From JBMYQA01 sp049600855 (GTDB taxonomy: Bacteria; Bacteroidota; Bacteroidia; Cytophagales; Flammeovirgaceae): a DNA stretch of 9,029 nucleotides. A program made the position numbers and the translations under genes. This document shows, piece after piece, positions 1 to 6,527 of this stretch; positions within the stretch are counted from its first letter, which is position 1; each line of letters starts with the position of its first letter. The stretch is taken from the NCBI GenBank assembly GCA_049600855.1, contig JBMYQA010000257.1, positions 1 through 9,029 on the forward strand, given 5' to 3'. The notes below the pieces were generated by a model, which had not been told where the DNA came from, did not search any database, and was given only the letters and a program-made list of their open reading frames with translations.

Positions 1-87
1 ATCTTCAGATTTACGTTTATAGCAAAGTGTTAAATTACTTCGTTTACAGTGTACTTATGTCGATCATTTGAATAAATAACCCATTAA

Positions 88-1032
88 ATGTCATCATTAC
101 AATCATATAAAAATACACAGCTAGTAAAAAAACTAGCAAAACAACTCGGCTTTGATTTTTGTGGGATTTCTAAGGCTACTTTTTTAGAAGATGATGCGCC
201 TAAACTGGAAAATTGGCTGAAACAGGGGAGGCATGGGCAAATGCATTACATGGAAAATTACTTTGATAAGCGGTTAGATCCAACCAAGTTGGTACCTGGC
301 GCAAAATCCGTGGTATCGCTAGTATACAATTACTATCCTGAAAAAGACTTAGCAAATGACGATTCTTATAAGGTTGCTAAATATGCTTATGGCGAAGACT
401 ATCATTTTGTAATCAAAAGGCAATTGAAAGAACTCGTAAAGCAATTGGAAGCGGTATTAGGTGAAATTAATGGCCGCGTATTTGTCGATTCTGCTCCCGT
501 AATGGAGCGCTCTTGGGCTGTAAAAGGAGGATTAGGCTGGATGGGCAAACACACCTTGTTAATCAATAAAGGTCATGGAAGCTTTTTCTTTTTAGCTGAG
601 TTGATTAGTGATTTAGCGTTAGAAGAAGATGGGCCAATTAAAGATTATTGTGGAACCTGTACGCGTTGTATAGATGCATGCCCAACAGATGCGATTTTTG
701 AACCCTATCAATTAGATGCGAGTAAATGCATTTCTTATTTCACCATCGAATTGAAAGACGCTATTCCAAAAGAAGTGGAAGGCAAATTTGAAGATTGGAT
801 ATTTGGTTGCGATATCTGCCAAGATGTATGCCCTTGGAATCGTTTTTCTAAGCCCCATCAAACGGCACAATTTCACCCGCATCCCGACTTAGAAAACATG
901 AATAAGAACGATTGGGAGGAAATTACAGAAGAGGTATTTCGAACCATTTTCAAAAAGTCGGCCGTAAAGCGAACCAAACTTCAAGGATTAAAACGGAATA
1001 TTGAATTTGTGAAGAATAAGCAGAAAAGCTAA
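88..1032 (+). CDS. queG: Epoxyqueuosine reductase QueG, complete
   Basis: QueG carries out the last step of queuosine synthesis, reducing epoxyqueuosine to queuosine at the wobble position of GUN-anticodon tRNAs, using cobalamin and two [4Fe-4S] clusters in the cytoplasm. The 314-residue product has the N-terminal cobalamin/substrate part, with VDSAPVMER at about 133-141; its Asp134 sits where the family's catalytic acid is expected. GLGWMGKHT follows at 148-156. The iron-sulfur cysteines form two groups: C188, C191, C194 and C198 (CGTCTRCIDACP), then C214 with C241, C244 and C248 (CDICQDVCPW). All expected cluster cysteines are present, so the enzyme should be active. The ATG at 88 has no Shine-Dalgarno but an A/T-rich leader, as is usual in Bacteroidota, and the protein begins at the normal family position. 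The gene ends directly against the convergent corA. No promoter could be assigned in the 87 bases upstream. Confidence 0.96.
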   Translation: MSSLQSYKNTQLVKKLAKQLGFDFCGISKATFLEDDAPKLENWLKQGRHGQMHYMENYFDKRLDPTKLVPGAKSVVSLVYNYYPEKDLANDDSYKVAKYAYGEDYHFVIKRQLKELVKQLEAVLGEINGRVFVDSAPVMERSWAVKGGLGWMGKHTLLINKGHGSFFFLAELISDLALEEDGPIKDYCGTCTRCIDACPTDAIFEPYQLDASKCISYFTIELKDAIPKEVEGKFEDWIFGCDICQDVCPWNRFSKPHQTAQFHPHPDLENMNKNDWEEITEEVFRTIFKKSAVKRTKLQGLKRNIEFVKNKQKS

Positions 1033-1944
1033 TTAAAGCCAGCCTTTCCGTTTAAACCATAAATACGCCAACACAGTAATTACTAACATAATCATGATGG
1101 CGATGGGATAACCCAATTCGAACTCCAACTCTGGCATGTATTTAAAATTCATGCCATAAAGTCCCACAATAAAGGTGAGGGGTAAGAAAAATACAGAGAA
1201 AATGGTTAATACACCCATCACCTCATTGGTGCGATGAGAGGCGAGCGATAAATGGAGATTCAATAAGTTATTCACGTTTTCGTGCAATCCGTCGGCAAAG
1301 AAAAATAAGGTTTCACAGCTATCGCTCAAATCTTGACTAAATGGATCTTCCGAGTTGTCATATTTTTGGATTTCCATTAAGGTTCCTTTCGTGAGGAATA
1401 AAATCCGTTTAAAAATCGAAGATCGCCTTTTCACAATATACAAATCTCGGATAATATCAGCGCCTTTTTCTCCTTCAAAAATGCGTTTTTCGTAATCATC
1501 TAATTGCTCCGTATCTTCTTGCATGGCAGTATCAAAGGTATAGATGATGGTATGAACAAAGTCATTAAATAAATGCCGAAGTGTTGGATCGTTTACTTGT
1601 TGATAGTTTCGCCATTTATCTTTTAAGCCTTCTAAGAATGGTTCACTCCTCCGATGAATGGTAATGAAAAATTCCTCGGAGACAAAGACCGCTACTTTAT
1701 TGGTTAACTTACGCAAATCATCCGCTTCTTTTCCTGCGGCTTCATCTCGATAACGGAGAATAATGAATAAAGCATGACCAATTTGTTCACATTTAGGCAA
1801 ATGCAAAGGCGAAAGGCAATCTTTAACAGCTGCTGGATGTAATTGATATTGTTCGGTCAATAAATCAAAGTCTTCCTGCGATGGATTAATGACATCAAGC
1901 CATTCAAAATTTTCTTCAGGATTGTTGAAGATTTTCGTAATCAT
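1033..1944 (-). CDS. corA: CorA-family magnesium/cobalt transporter, complete
   Basis: This is a CorA-type pentameric inner-membrane channel for Mg2+ (also Co2+/Ni2+). The 303-residue product has a long soluble N-terminal domain (about 1-240) with the charged helical stretch typical of the cytoplasmic funnel. Two C-terminal transmembrane segments follow at about 243-262 and 279-297. The signature YGMN (263-266) lies at the end of the first segment, followed by MPEL (270-273) in the periplasmic loop, and the protein ends in a basic KRKGWL tail. These features make the family call firm; ion preference cannot be read from sequence. The ATG at 1944 gives the usual family N-terminus. The gene lies downstream of the RluA-type gene on the same strand, 67 bp away, and has its own promoter candidate in that gap. 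Its stop codon touches that of queG. Confidence 0.95.
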   Translation of the reverse strand: MITKIFNNPEENFEWLDVINPSQEDFDLLTEQYQLHPAAVKDCLSPLHLPKCEQIGHALFIILRYRDEAAGKEADDLRKLTNKVAVFVSEEFFITIHRRSEPFLEGLKDKWRNYQQVNDPTLRHLFNDFVHTIIYTFDTAMQEDTEQLDDYEKRIFEGEKGADIIRDLYIVKRRSSIFKRILFLTKGTLMEIQKYDNSEDPFSQDLSDSCETLFFFADGLHENVNNLLNLHLSLASHRTNEVMGVLTIFSVFFLPLTFIVGLYGMNFKYMPELEFELGYPIAIMIMLVITVLAYLWFKRKGWL

Positions 1945-1960
1945 ATAAAGGCGCTAGCGT

Positions 1961-1993
1961 TTTGTCAAACTTACTGTTTTTGAGGTTGACAAA
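1961..1993. repeat. Inverted repeat over the corA promoter region
   Basis: TTTGTCAA (1961-1968) and TTGACAAA (1986-1993) are perfect 8-base inverted repeats with 17 nt between them. One arm overlaps the -7 candidate of corA and the other abuts the -33 candidate. A short perfect palindrome, CGCTAGCG (1952-1959), follows close to the expected transcription start. No U-tract follows on the minus strand, so an operator or leader structure fits better than a terminator for the upstream gene. The function is inferred. Confidence 0.4.
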
Positions 1994-1997
1994 CAAC
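1966..1997 (-). promoter_or_regulatory. Candidate Bacteroidota promoter for corA
   Basis: On the minus strand, TAAGTTTG (1973 to 1966) exactly matches the Bacteroidota -7 consensus TAnnTTTG. It is preceded, after a 20-nt spacer, by GTTG (1997 to 1994), a near match to the -33 element. The predicted transcript would begin about 15-20 nt before the corA ATG. Elements and spacing are seen directly; promoter function is inferred. Confidence 0.45.
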
Positions 1998-2011
1998 TAG
2001 GTATTTATGGC

Positions 2012-2698
2012 TTAGGCTAAGTGTTTAAACTTGCGCCAATCATCAATTGAGGGCACGGTAGCCTCAATACGCACAGGTTCTTTCTTAGTAGGATGGATAA
2101 ACTCCAGCCTGCGGGAATGAAGGAAGATTCTACCACCGCGCATTTTTTGCTCACTACCATACTTCATATCTCCTTTAATTGGGCATCCCATTTTGGAAAG
2201 TTGCACTCTTATTTGATGAGGCCGTCCAGTGTGTGGTGTAACTTCCAATAAGTATTCCTTACCAATCATGCCTAACAACTTGTAATCAAGCACGGCCTTT
2301 TGAGCACCATGACGAGGTTTGTAATAGCCATGAACTAAATTCTTTGCCTTATCTTTTACGAGCCAATGTGTTAAAGTACCTTCTTCTGATTCTGGATTAG
2401 TAGTAACCACTGCCCAATACGTCTTCTTAACTTCCCTAGCCTGAAATAGCTTGCTCATTCGCTCAAGCCCTTTAGACGTACGTGCTAGCAATACCAAACC
2501 GCTTACTGGACGGTCAATTCGATGAATAAGTCCGCAAAATACCTTACCAGGCTTTTCATATTTTACTCTGATGTAATCTCGTACTAACTCTACTAAAGGT
2601 TCATCGCCTGTAGCATCTCCTTGTACCAATAAACCTGCTGGTTTATTTACTGCTATGAGATGGTTGTCTTCATAGATTACTGAAAATTTTTTCTCCAT
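2012..2698 (-). CDS. RluA-family RNA pseudouridine synthase, complete
   Basis: This is a pseudouridine synthase of the RluA family, which isomerises uridine to pseudouridine in rRNA or tRNA; the target base cannot be told from sequence. From the ATG at 2698 the protein has 228 residues. It opens with the family's YEDNHLIAVNKPAG at 9-22. The catalytic loop HRIDRPVSGL (59-68) carries the catalytic Asp62, and HTGRPHQIRVQL (156-167) and GDMKYG (176-181) follow. The catalytic loop reads HRID-RPVSG rather than the more usual HRLD-xxTSG, a variant that keeps the Arg and Asp. There is no S4 RNA-binding domain at the N-terminus, unlike RluC and RluD. The frame is open further upstream: an ATG at 2704 adds two residues and a TTG at 2725 adds nine, but homology starts just after the 2698 ATG. 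It precedes corA on the same strand, and no promoter match was found upstream. Confidence 0.93.
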   Translation of the reverse strand: MEKKFSVIYEDNHLIAVNKPAGLLVQGDATGDEPLVELVRDYIRVKYEKPGKVFCGLIHRIDRPVSGLVLLARTSKGLERMSKLFQAREVKKTYWAVVTTNPESEEGTLTHWLVKDKAKNLVHGYYKPRHGAQKAVLDYKLLGMIGKEYLLEVTPHTGRPHQIRVQLSKMGCPIKGDMKYGSEQKMRGGRIFLHSRRLEFIHPTKKEPVRIEATVPSIDDWRKFKHLA

Positions 2699-2729
2699 TG
2701 TCATTTTTTCAATCGCAAACTGCAAAGAA

Positions 2730-2789
2730 AGCGGACATGAACTACATTATCAATCATCTCGAACTAGATTCGTCTTTAGTCCGCTAAAG
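2730..2789. repeat. Nested inverted repeats upstream of the pseudouridine synthase gene
   Basis: AGCGGAC (2730-2736) and GTCCGCT (2779-2785) are perfect 7-base inverted repeats 42 nt apart. The second arm is also part of a compact hairpin, CTTTAG-TCCG-CTAAAG (2774-2789, 6-bp stem, 4-nt loop). The two pairings exclude each other. Neither is followed by a T-run on either strand, so they are not simple terminators. They lie 30-90 bases before the start of the minus-strand gene and may be in its leader. The function is unknown. Confidence 0.3.
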
Positions 2790-2892
2790 TACCGACCATT
2801 TATTATAGGATGATCTGGCAATCTTCAGAAAAGCGACTCGATGCGTCATTTTTTTAATCAAACAAGTGTTTCCTTTTACTAAAGTTTAATGT

Positions 2893-2973
2893 ATTGCCTT
2901 TGCCTTCGAGATAAAAAACAATCTAAAACATGTTTACCTTTTGTGGATGAAGTCATAATAAGGTAAGGGCAAT
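2893..2973 (+). repeat. Long-range RNA pairing with an alternative hairpin
   Basis: ATTGCCTTTGCCTT (2893-2906) and AAGGTAAGGGCAAT (2960-2973) can pair over 14 consecutive positions in a + strand RNA if two G-U wobbles are allowed; in DNA terms 12 of 14 positions are complementary. The right arm can instead pair with TTACCTT (2934-2940) through AAGGTAA (2960-2966), giving a shorter hairpin with a 19-nt loop. The wobbles favour the + strand RNA, which would be a leader of the VIT-VWA gene. No U-tract follows. Whether the region is transcribed is not known. Confidence 0.35.
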
Positions 2974-3215
2974 GAATATAATCACTCAATGAGTTAAATG
3001 TTTGAAAATGATCAGCACCACACACATTTATGGTTGCCTATCATTTAATTACGTCAACGAAGGCTCATTTTTTTGCTAACTCTATTATGAAAAAATAATT
3101 GATTGTACAGTGTTATGCGTTTATTAGGAAACACTTTGGCAATTAAAGCTACGTTATAATGGGTAAGGCAGTAGAAAATGAATGGATGAAAAAGTAAAAT
3201 CGAAGCTGAATTTAT

Positions 3216-3250
3216 TAAACAACAATTAGTGTATATACTAACTAAACAAC
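3216..3250 (+). promoter_or_regulatory. Composite repeat just before the VIT-VWA start codon
   Basis: A near palindrome, TTAGTGTATATACTAA (3226-3241; perfect 5-base arms and a perfect GTATATAC core), is framed by two direct copies of TAAACAAC (3216-3223 and 3243-3250), 27 bp apart. The block ends 6 bases before the ATG. Its symmetry suggests a protein-binding site or a structure near the ribosome-binding region. AT-rich chance cannot be ruled out. Confidence 0.35.
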
Positions 3251-3256
3251 TGAGGA

Positions 3257-6034
3257 ATGCCAAATTATTTAAAGAATTTAATCGCTGCCCTAGCTCTTGC
3301 AATCTGTACCGCAGTCATACTATTTTATGGGAAAATATTAACGTTTGAAGTAGAAGCGGAGACGAACGTAAAGGTAAAATTAGACTTTTTACCAGATAAG
3401 CATAAGACAGGCTCACCATTTTTTCAAGTATTGGGTAACACACCTGGCGCAGAAGACCTACCTTTAAAACAAACTGAAGTACAAGCAACTATTGCAGGAG
3501 TAATTGCAGATGTACAAGTAAAGCAGAAATACCATAATGCTAGTAAGAATACGTTAGAAGCGATCTATGTATTCCCTGCATCTACCCATGCCGCCGTATA
3601 TGCCCTAGAAATGACAGTTGGAGGAAGAGTGAGTTATGCAAAAATTATTGAAAAACAGCAAGCTCGCCAAGTGTATCAACAAGCGAAAAAAGAAGGAAAA
3701 TCAGCTTCTTTATTAGAACAACAACGTCCGAATATTTTTCAAATGAGTGTGGCTAATATACCACCAGGAGAGGATGTTGAAGTGGTGTTACGTTATACTG
3801 AGCTATTGGTGCCTATAAGCGGAATTTACGAGTTTGTTTACCCCACTGTGGTGGCTCCACGTTATGAAGTGGTGACTTCAGAAGATGGATGGGTGGATAA
3901 CCCTTATGCGAGCGATCAGCAGTCAGCTGTTAGTCGAAGAGGCTTATTTGATATTCAAGTAGTGATTCAGGCTGGCTTGCCCGTACAACGTATTCAGAGC
4001 CCCTCTCACGATATAAAAGTGGATTATACGGGTCCAAATACGGCTACCGTCGCGTTGTCGAGCCAAATCCGTAGTGAAAAAGATTACCAACTGCAATACC
4101 AATTGAGCGGTAAACAAATTGAAACAGGGGTATTATTGTATGAAGGAGCAGACGAAAACTTCTTTTTAGCGATGATCCAACCTCCGCAAAAAGTTACCGT
4201 TGAAAATATTCCTCCACGAGAGTACGTATTCATTGTGGACGTTTCTGGCTCTATGGAAGGAGAACCTTTGGATATTACGAAGCGTTTAATGCAAAACTTA
4301 TTGGAAGAGTTAAGGCCAGAAGATAAGTTTAATGTTTTATTATTTGAATATGGTAATAAGTTACTATTTCCCCAATCTTTACCACCGAATGCTCACAACC
4401 TTCAAAAGGCCATGGAATTGATTGATGCTGAACATGGCAGTGGAGGAACAGAACTGATTTCTGCATTGAAAACTGCCTTAACCTTAAAAGCAGCTAAAAA
4501 TAGTTCTCGCTCATTTATCATAGTTACCGACGGACATGTTACGGTTGAAAAGGAAGCCTTTGATTTAGTAAAAGAAAATCTCGGGGATGCCAACTTCTTT
4601 GCTTTTGGTATAGGAAATAGCATGAATCGATACCTCATTGAAGGCTTAAGTCATGTAGGGAAAACAGAAGCTTTTATGATTACCAAAATGGAAGATGCTG
4701 CTGAGCAAGCAATGCGTTTCAAAGATTACATTAGCGCACCAGTATTGACTGGAATACAGGTTAAATTTGACCAATTAGCTACCGAACAACAACAAGTGCC
4801 CGATGTTTTTGCCGAACGTCCATTAATTTTATATGGTAAATATACAGGATCAGCAAAGGGAAAAATCAAGATAACGGGTTATACGGGTTTAGATGATACG
4901 TATCAAACGGAGATTGATTTATCAAACATCCAAGCTGATGAAACTTTGAAGGCATTGCGCTACTTATGGGCTAGAAATCGAATTAAATTGCTAGATGATT
5001 ATGAAAACCTATCTTACAATACGAATCATCGGGAAGAAATCACTCAACTAGGATTAAAGTATAATTTATTAACCGATTACACTTCATTTGTGGCAGTTGA
5101 TGAAGCCAATGCAGATAAAATTAGCGTTCAGAAAGATCGAATAGTTGGAAATCAGCATTTGTTTGCCGAAGAAGAAGGATATCAGTTTGTCAGTCGAGGG
5201 GGCATTGTCTCTAATACGAACTATGTAGCAGATTCTACCGTACTCTATGCGCATAATACAGCAGATGGAGGAAATGGCTTTCACCTGAGCGAACGCACCA
5301 ATTCATTAAATGATGTAGAACGACTCACACAGACGTATCAATTGCCCCAGCAATCCTATGAAGAACTGATAGCCCTATGCCAAGTGATGGACCAAAAGAT
5401 CGTTACAGGTCAATATGTGGGGCAGGGTATTTCCCCGCACAGCTTAGCGGAAAATCTTTTGAATGCTATACCCACTCCTTTGGCTTTTATGGTCGTATTG
5501 GAACAAGCAACGTATAAAAAGCCCAAAGCTATTCGTTTAGATAGTCGTTTTTCTCCTGAACAAAAGGCATTACTTTATGGAAAGTTAGCCATTCGTACAG
5601 GGATCGCATCTGCCTTTGGAAAAGCACAGGAAGCAAAAGAATCGTATACTCAGGTATTAACATTAGGAAAAGAGCTTGGAATTGCTGTGGGAGAAAAGGG
5701 GAAGCTAATCGGGAAACATTTAGGAAAAAAAGAAGAGTTGGAGTTGTTGCTTGTGCAATTCACAAATGGTTTGAAAGCAATTGATACTGAATTGGCGCAG
5801 CAGCAAAAAGGTCATCTTTATAAATTGATGATTATTGGGGCATGGAATGAATATTTTATTAGTTTAGATCGCTTAAAGAATACTCAGAATAGTGCTTACA
5901 TCAACAATCACTTTGCGCAATATTTTGCCATGACAAATGAATTAACCAAGTTTTTTGATGGGAGTTCAACAATACTAACAGATTTGCACGCTATTCAGAA
6001 GATATACCAAGAATCAATTATTACGCATCAGTAA
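3257..6034 (+). CDS. VIT and VWA domain protein with C-terminal helical domain, membrane-anchored
   Basis: This 925-residue protein has the inter-alpha-trypsin-inhibitor layout. An N-terminal hydrophobic segment (about 7-24, after Lys6) acts as signal anchor or signal peptide, with no lipobox. A VIT domain follows at about 65-200 and a VWA domain at about 321-480. The VWA metal site (MIDAS) is intact: DVSGS (328-332), Thr398 in GGT, and Asp425 in TDG, so divalent-cation-dependent ligand binding is likely. The conserved tail LGLKYNLLTDYTSFVAVD (598-615) is typical of VIT-VWA proteins. Residues about 620-690 look like a linker. About 695-905 is mostly helical and contains IPTPL (738-742) and a YGKLAIRTG stretch near 774-782. 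This part resembles a Bacteroidota lipoprotein family recalled from memory. The bulk should be periplasmic; the ligand is unknown. The ATG is fixed by a TGA six bases upstream in frame. GAGGA directly abuts it, too close for a normal Shine-Dalgarno. It is followed after 4 bp by the NTF2-like gene. Confidence 0.9.
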   Translation: MPNYLKNLIAALALAICTAVILFYGKILTFEVEAETNVKVKLDFLPDKHKTGSPFFQVLGNTPGAEDLPLKQTEVQATIAGVIADVQVKQKYHNASKNTLEAIYVFPASTHAAVYALEMTVGGRVSYAKIIEKQQARQVYQQAKKEGKSASLLEQQRPNIFQMSVANIPPGEDVEVVLRYTELLVPISGIYEFVYPTVVAPRYEVVTSEDGWVDNPYASDQQSAVSRRGLFDIQVVIQAGLPVQRIQSPSHDIKVDYTGPNTATVALSSQIRSEKDYQLQYQLSGKQIETGVLLYEGADENFFLAMIQPPQKVTVENIPPREYVFIVDVSGSMEGEPLDITKRLMQNLLEELRPEDKFNVLLFEYGNKLLFPQSLPPNAHNLQKAMELIDAEHGSGGTELISALKTALTLKAAKNSSRSFIIVTDGHVTVEKEAFDLVKENLGDANFFAFGIGNSMNRYLIEGLSHVGKTEAFMITKMEDAAEQAMRFKDYISAPVLTGIQVKFDQLATEQQQVPDVFAERPLILYGKYTGSAKGKIKITGYTGLDDTYQTEIDLSNIQADETLKALRYLWARNRIKLLDDYENLSYNTNHREEITQLGLKYNLLTDYTSFVAVDEANADKISVQKDRIVGNQHLFAEEEGYQFVSRGGIVSNTNYVADSTVLYAHNTADGGNGFHLSERTNSLNDVERLTQTYQLPQQSYEELIALCQVMDQKIVTGQYVGQGISPHSLAENLLNAIPTPLAFMVVLEQATYKKPKAIRLDSRFSPEQKALLYGKLAIRTGIASAFGKAQEAKESYTQVLTLGKELGIAVGEKGKLIGKHLGKKEELELLLVQFTNGLKAIDTELAQQQKGHLYKLMIIGAWNEYFISLDRLKNTQNSAYINNHFAQYFAMTNELTKFFDGSSTILTDLHAIQKIYQESIITHQ

Positions 6035-6038
6035 AGCG

Positions 6039-6437
6039 ATGGAGAACGACTTGCTTAACATTAACGATCCGATAACGCAACAGTTAATGGCATTGAATGA
6101 AGCCATTTTTAAGGAGCATGTACTTAATCATCAGACGGATGCTTTGCATTTACATGCTACAGACGATTACTGTTTGATTAATCCTATTGGAAAGTTACAA
6201 ACTAAAAAAGAAGTGGTGGATGAGGTAAGTACGTTGCAGGTTATTGCCTTAGAAGTATTGACCACGCAAGTAATAGAAAAGGCGCAACTGAGAATTTTAA
6301 TAGGCACACTCAAGCTAACGGGAACGATGAATGGGAATGCATTACCACCTGAAATTCGATATATGAGTGTGTTTGGCTTAGAGGAAGGCACCTGGAAATT
6401 ACAATCGAGGGCATTAACTCCAGTACTCCAGATTTAG
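6039..6437 (+). CDS. NTF2-like (SnoaL/DUF4440-type) small protein
   Basis: This 132-residue protein has the pattern of the NTF2-like superfamily (nuclear transport factor 2 / DUF4440 type), small alpha-plus-beta cones that bind small ligands or act as enzymes or dimerisation units. The N-terminal helices (about 10-36) lead into DDYCLINPIGKLQTKKEVV (42-60), the usual 'pathway to strand then G-x-x-x-T-K-x-E' signature. The C-terminal RYMSVFGLEEGTWKLQSR (107-124) is the usual last strand pair with W-K, followed by the terminal TPV. No signal peptide or membrane segment is visible, so it is expected in the cytoplasm. The ATG lies 4 bp after the VIT-VWA stop, which implies co-transcription and probable translational coupling. 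Specific function is unknown: many members of the superfamily are uncharacterised, and no catalytic residues can be assigned here. Confidence 0.82.
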   Translation: MENDLLNINDPITQQLMALNEAIFKEHVLNHQTDALHLHATDDYCLINPIGKLQTKKEVVDEVSTLQVIALEVLTTQVIEKAQLRILIGTLKLTGTMNGNALPPEIRYMSVFGLEEGTWKLQSRALTPVLQI

Positions 6438-6455
6438 TAATGATTACTTCATCAA

Positions 6456-6482
6456 ACTGATCTTGACTTCAGTCATTTTTTT
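6456..6482 (+). terminator. Weak candidate terminator after the NTF2-like gene
   Basis: ACTGA (6456-6460) and TCAGT (6469-6473) form a 5-bp stem with an 8-nt loop, followed after two bases by seven T (6476-6482). A competing TGAC-TTCA-GTCA hairpin (6464-6475) runs directly into the same T-run. The T-run and position, about 20 bases after the stop codon, fit a rho-independent terminator, but the stem is short and AT-rich. Confidence 0.35.
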
Positions 6483-6498
6483 AATTGATATCGGTCAT

Positions 6499-6527
6499 TT
6501 TGTCATTTTTATTTTTCTCTAACTTTG
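6499..6527 (+). promoter_or_regulatory. Candidate Bacteroidota promoter for the M48 protease gene
   Basis: TAACTTTG (6520-6527) exactly matches the -7 consensus TAnnTTTG. TTTG (6499-6502) lies upstream with a 17-nt spacer, at the short end of the known range for this phylum. The expected start near 6533 would give a leader of about 90 bases. The -33 element sits between two of the GTCATTTT repeats. Confidence 0.45.

Larger units (their letters stand above)
2699..3256. other. Long intergenic region without a supported gene
   Basis: About 550 bases lie between the divergent starts of the pseudouridine synthase and VIT-VWA genes. It is AT-rich, with stop codons frequent in all frames. The longest + strand ATG-initiated frame noticed is only 25 codons (2889-2966), and others are 12-23 codons with no recognisable product. 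No tRNA-like cloverleaf or CRISPR-like repeat was found. It does hold several inverted repeats (2730-2789, 2893-2973, 3006-3046 with arms AAATGAT and ATCATTT, and 3216-3250), listed separately where worthwhile. It must contain the promoters of both flanking genes, but no strict TAnnTTTG match was seen facing either. Confidence 0.6.

Noticed and set aside
1..9. ATCTTCAGA at the window start repeated at 2821-2829.
   Set aside because: A 9-base match in AT-rich sequence is expected by chance, and nothing else in the flanks is shared.
2737..2787. A 16-codon + strand ORF (MNYIINHLELDSSLVR) after an AAAGAAAG leader.
   Set aside because: A possible leader peptide was considered, but there is no downstream gene within about 450 bases and nothing about the composition supports translation.
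2889..2966. A 25-codon + strand ORF in the gap, encoding a Cys-rich start (MYCLCLRD).
   Set aside because: It is too short, has no ribosome-binding or promoter support, and overlaps the RNA-pairing arms, which explain the sequence at least as well.
3136..3160. A TTGGCA ... TATAAT pair resembling a sigma70-type promoter upstream of the VIT-VWA gene.
   Set aside because: The spacer is only 13 nt, too short for sigma70, and the phylum uses a different promoter form. A chance match is likely.
3054..3302. An 82-codon minus-strand ORF covering the 3' half of the intergenic gap and the first codons of the VIT-VWA gene.
   Set aside because: Its start lies inside a confident gene on the other strand, its protein shows no recognisable motif, and its hydrophobic composition is what AT-rich noncoding DNA gives. 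No leader or promoter supports it.
4402..4638. A minus-strand ORF inside the VWA-coding region.
   Set aside because: It is a shadow of the strongly supported VIT-VWA gene on the + strand, with no recognisable product.
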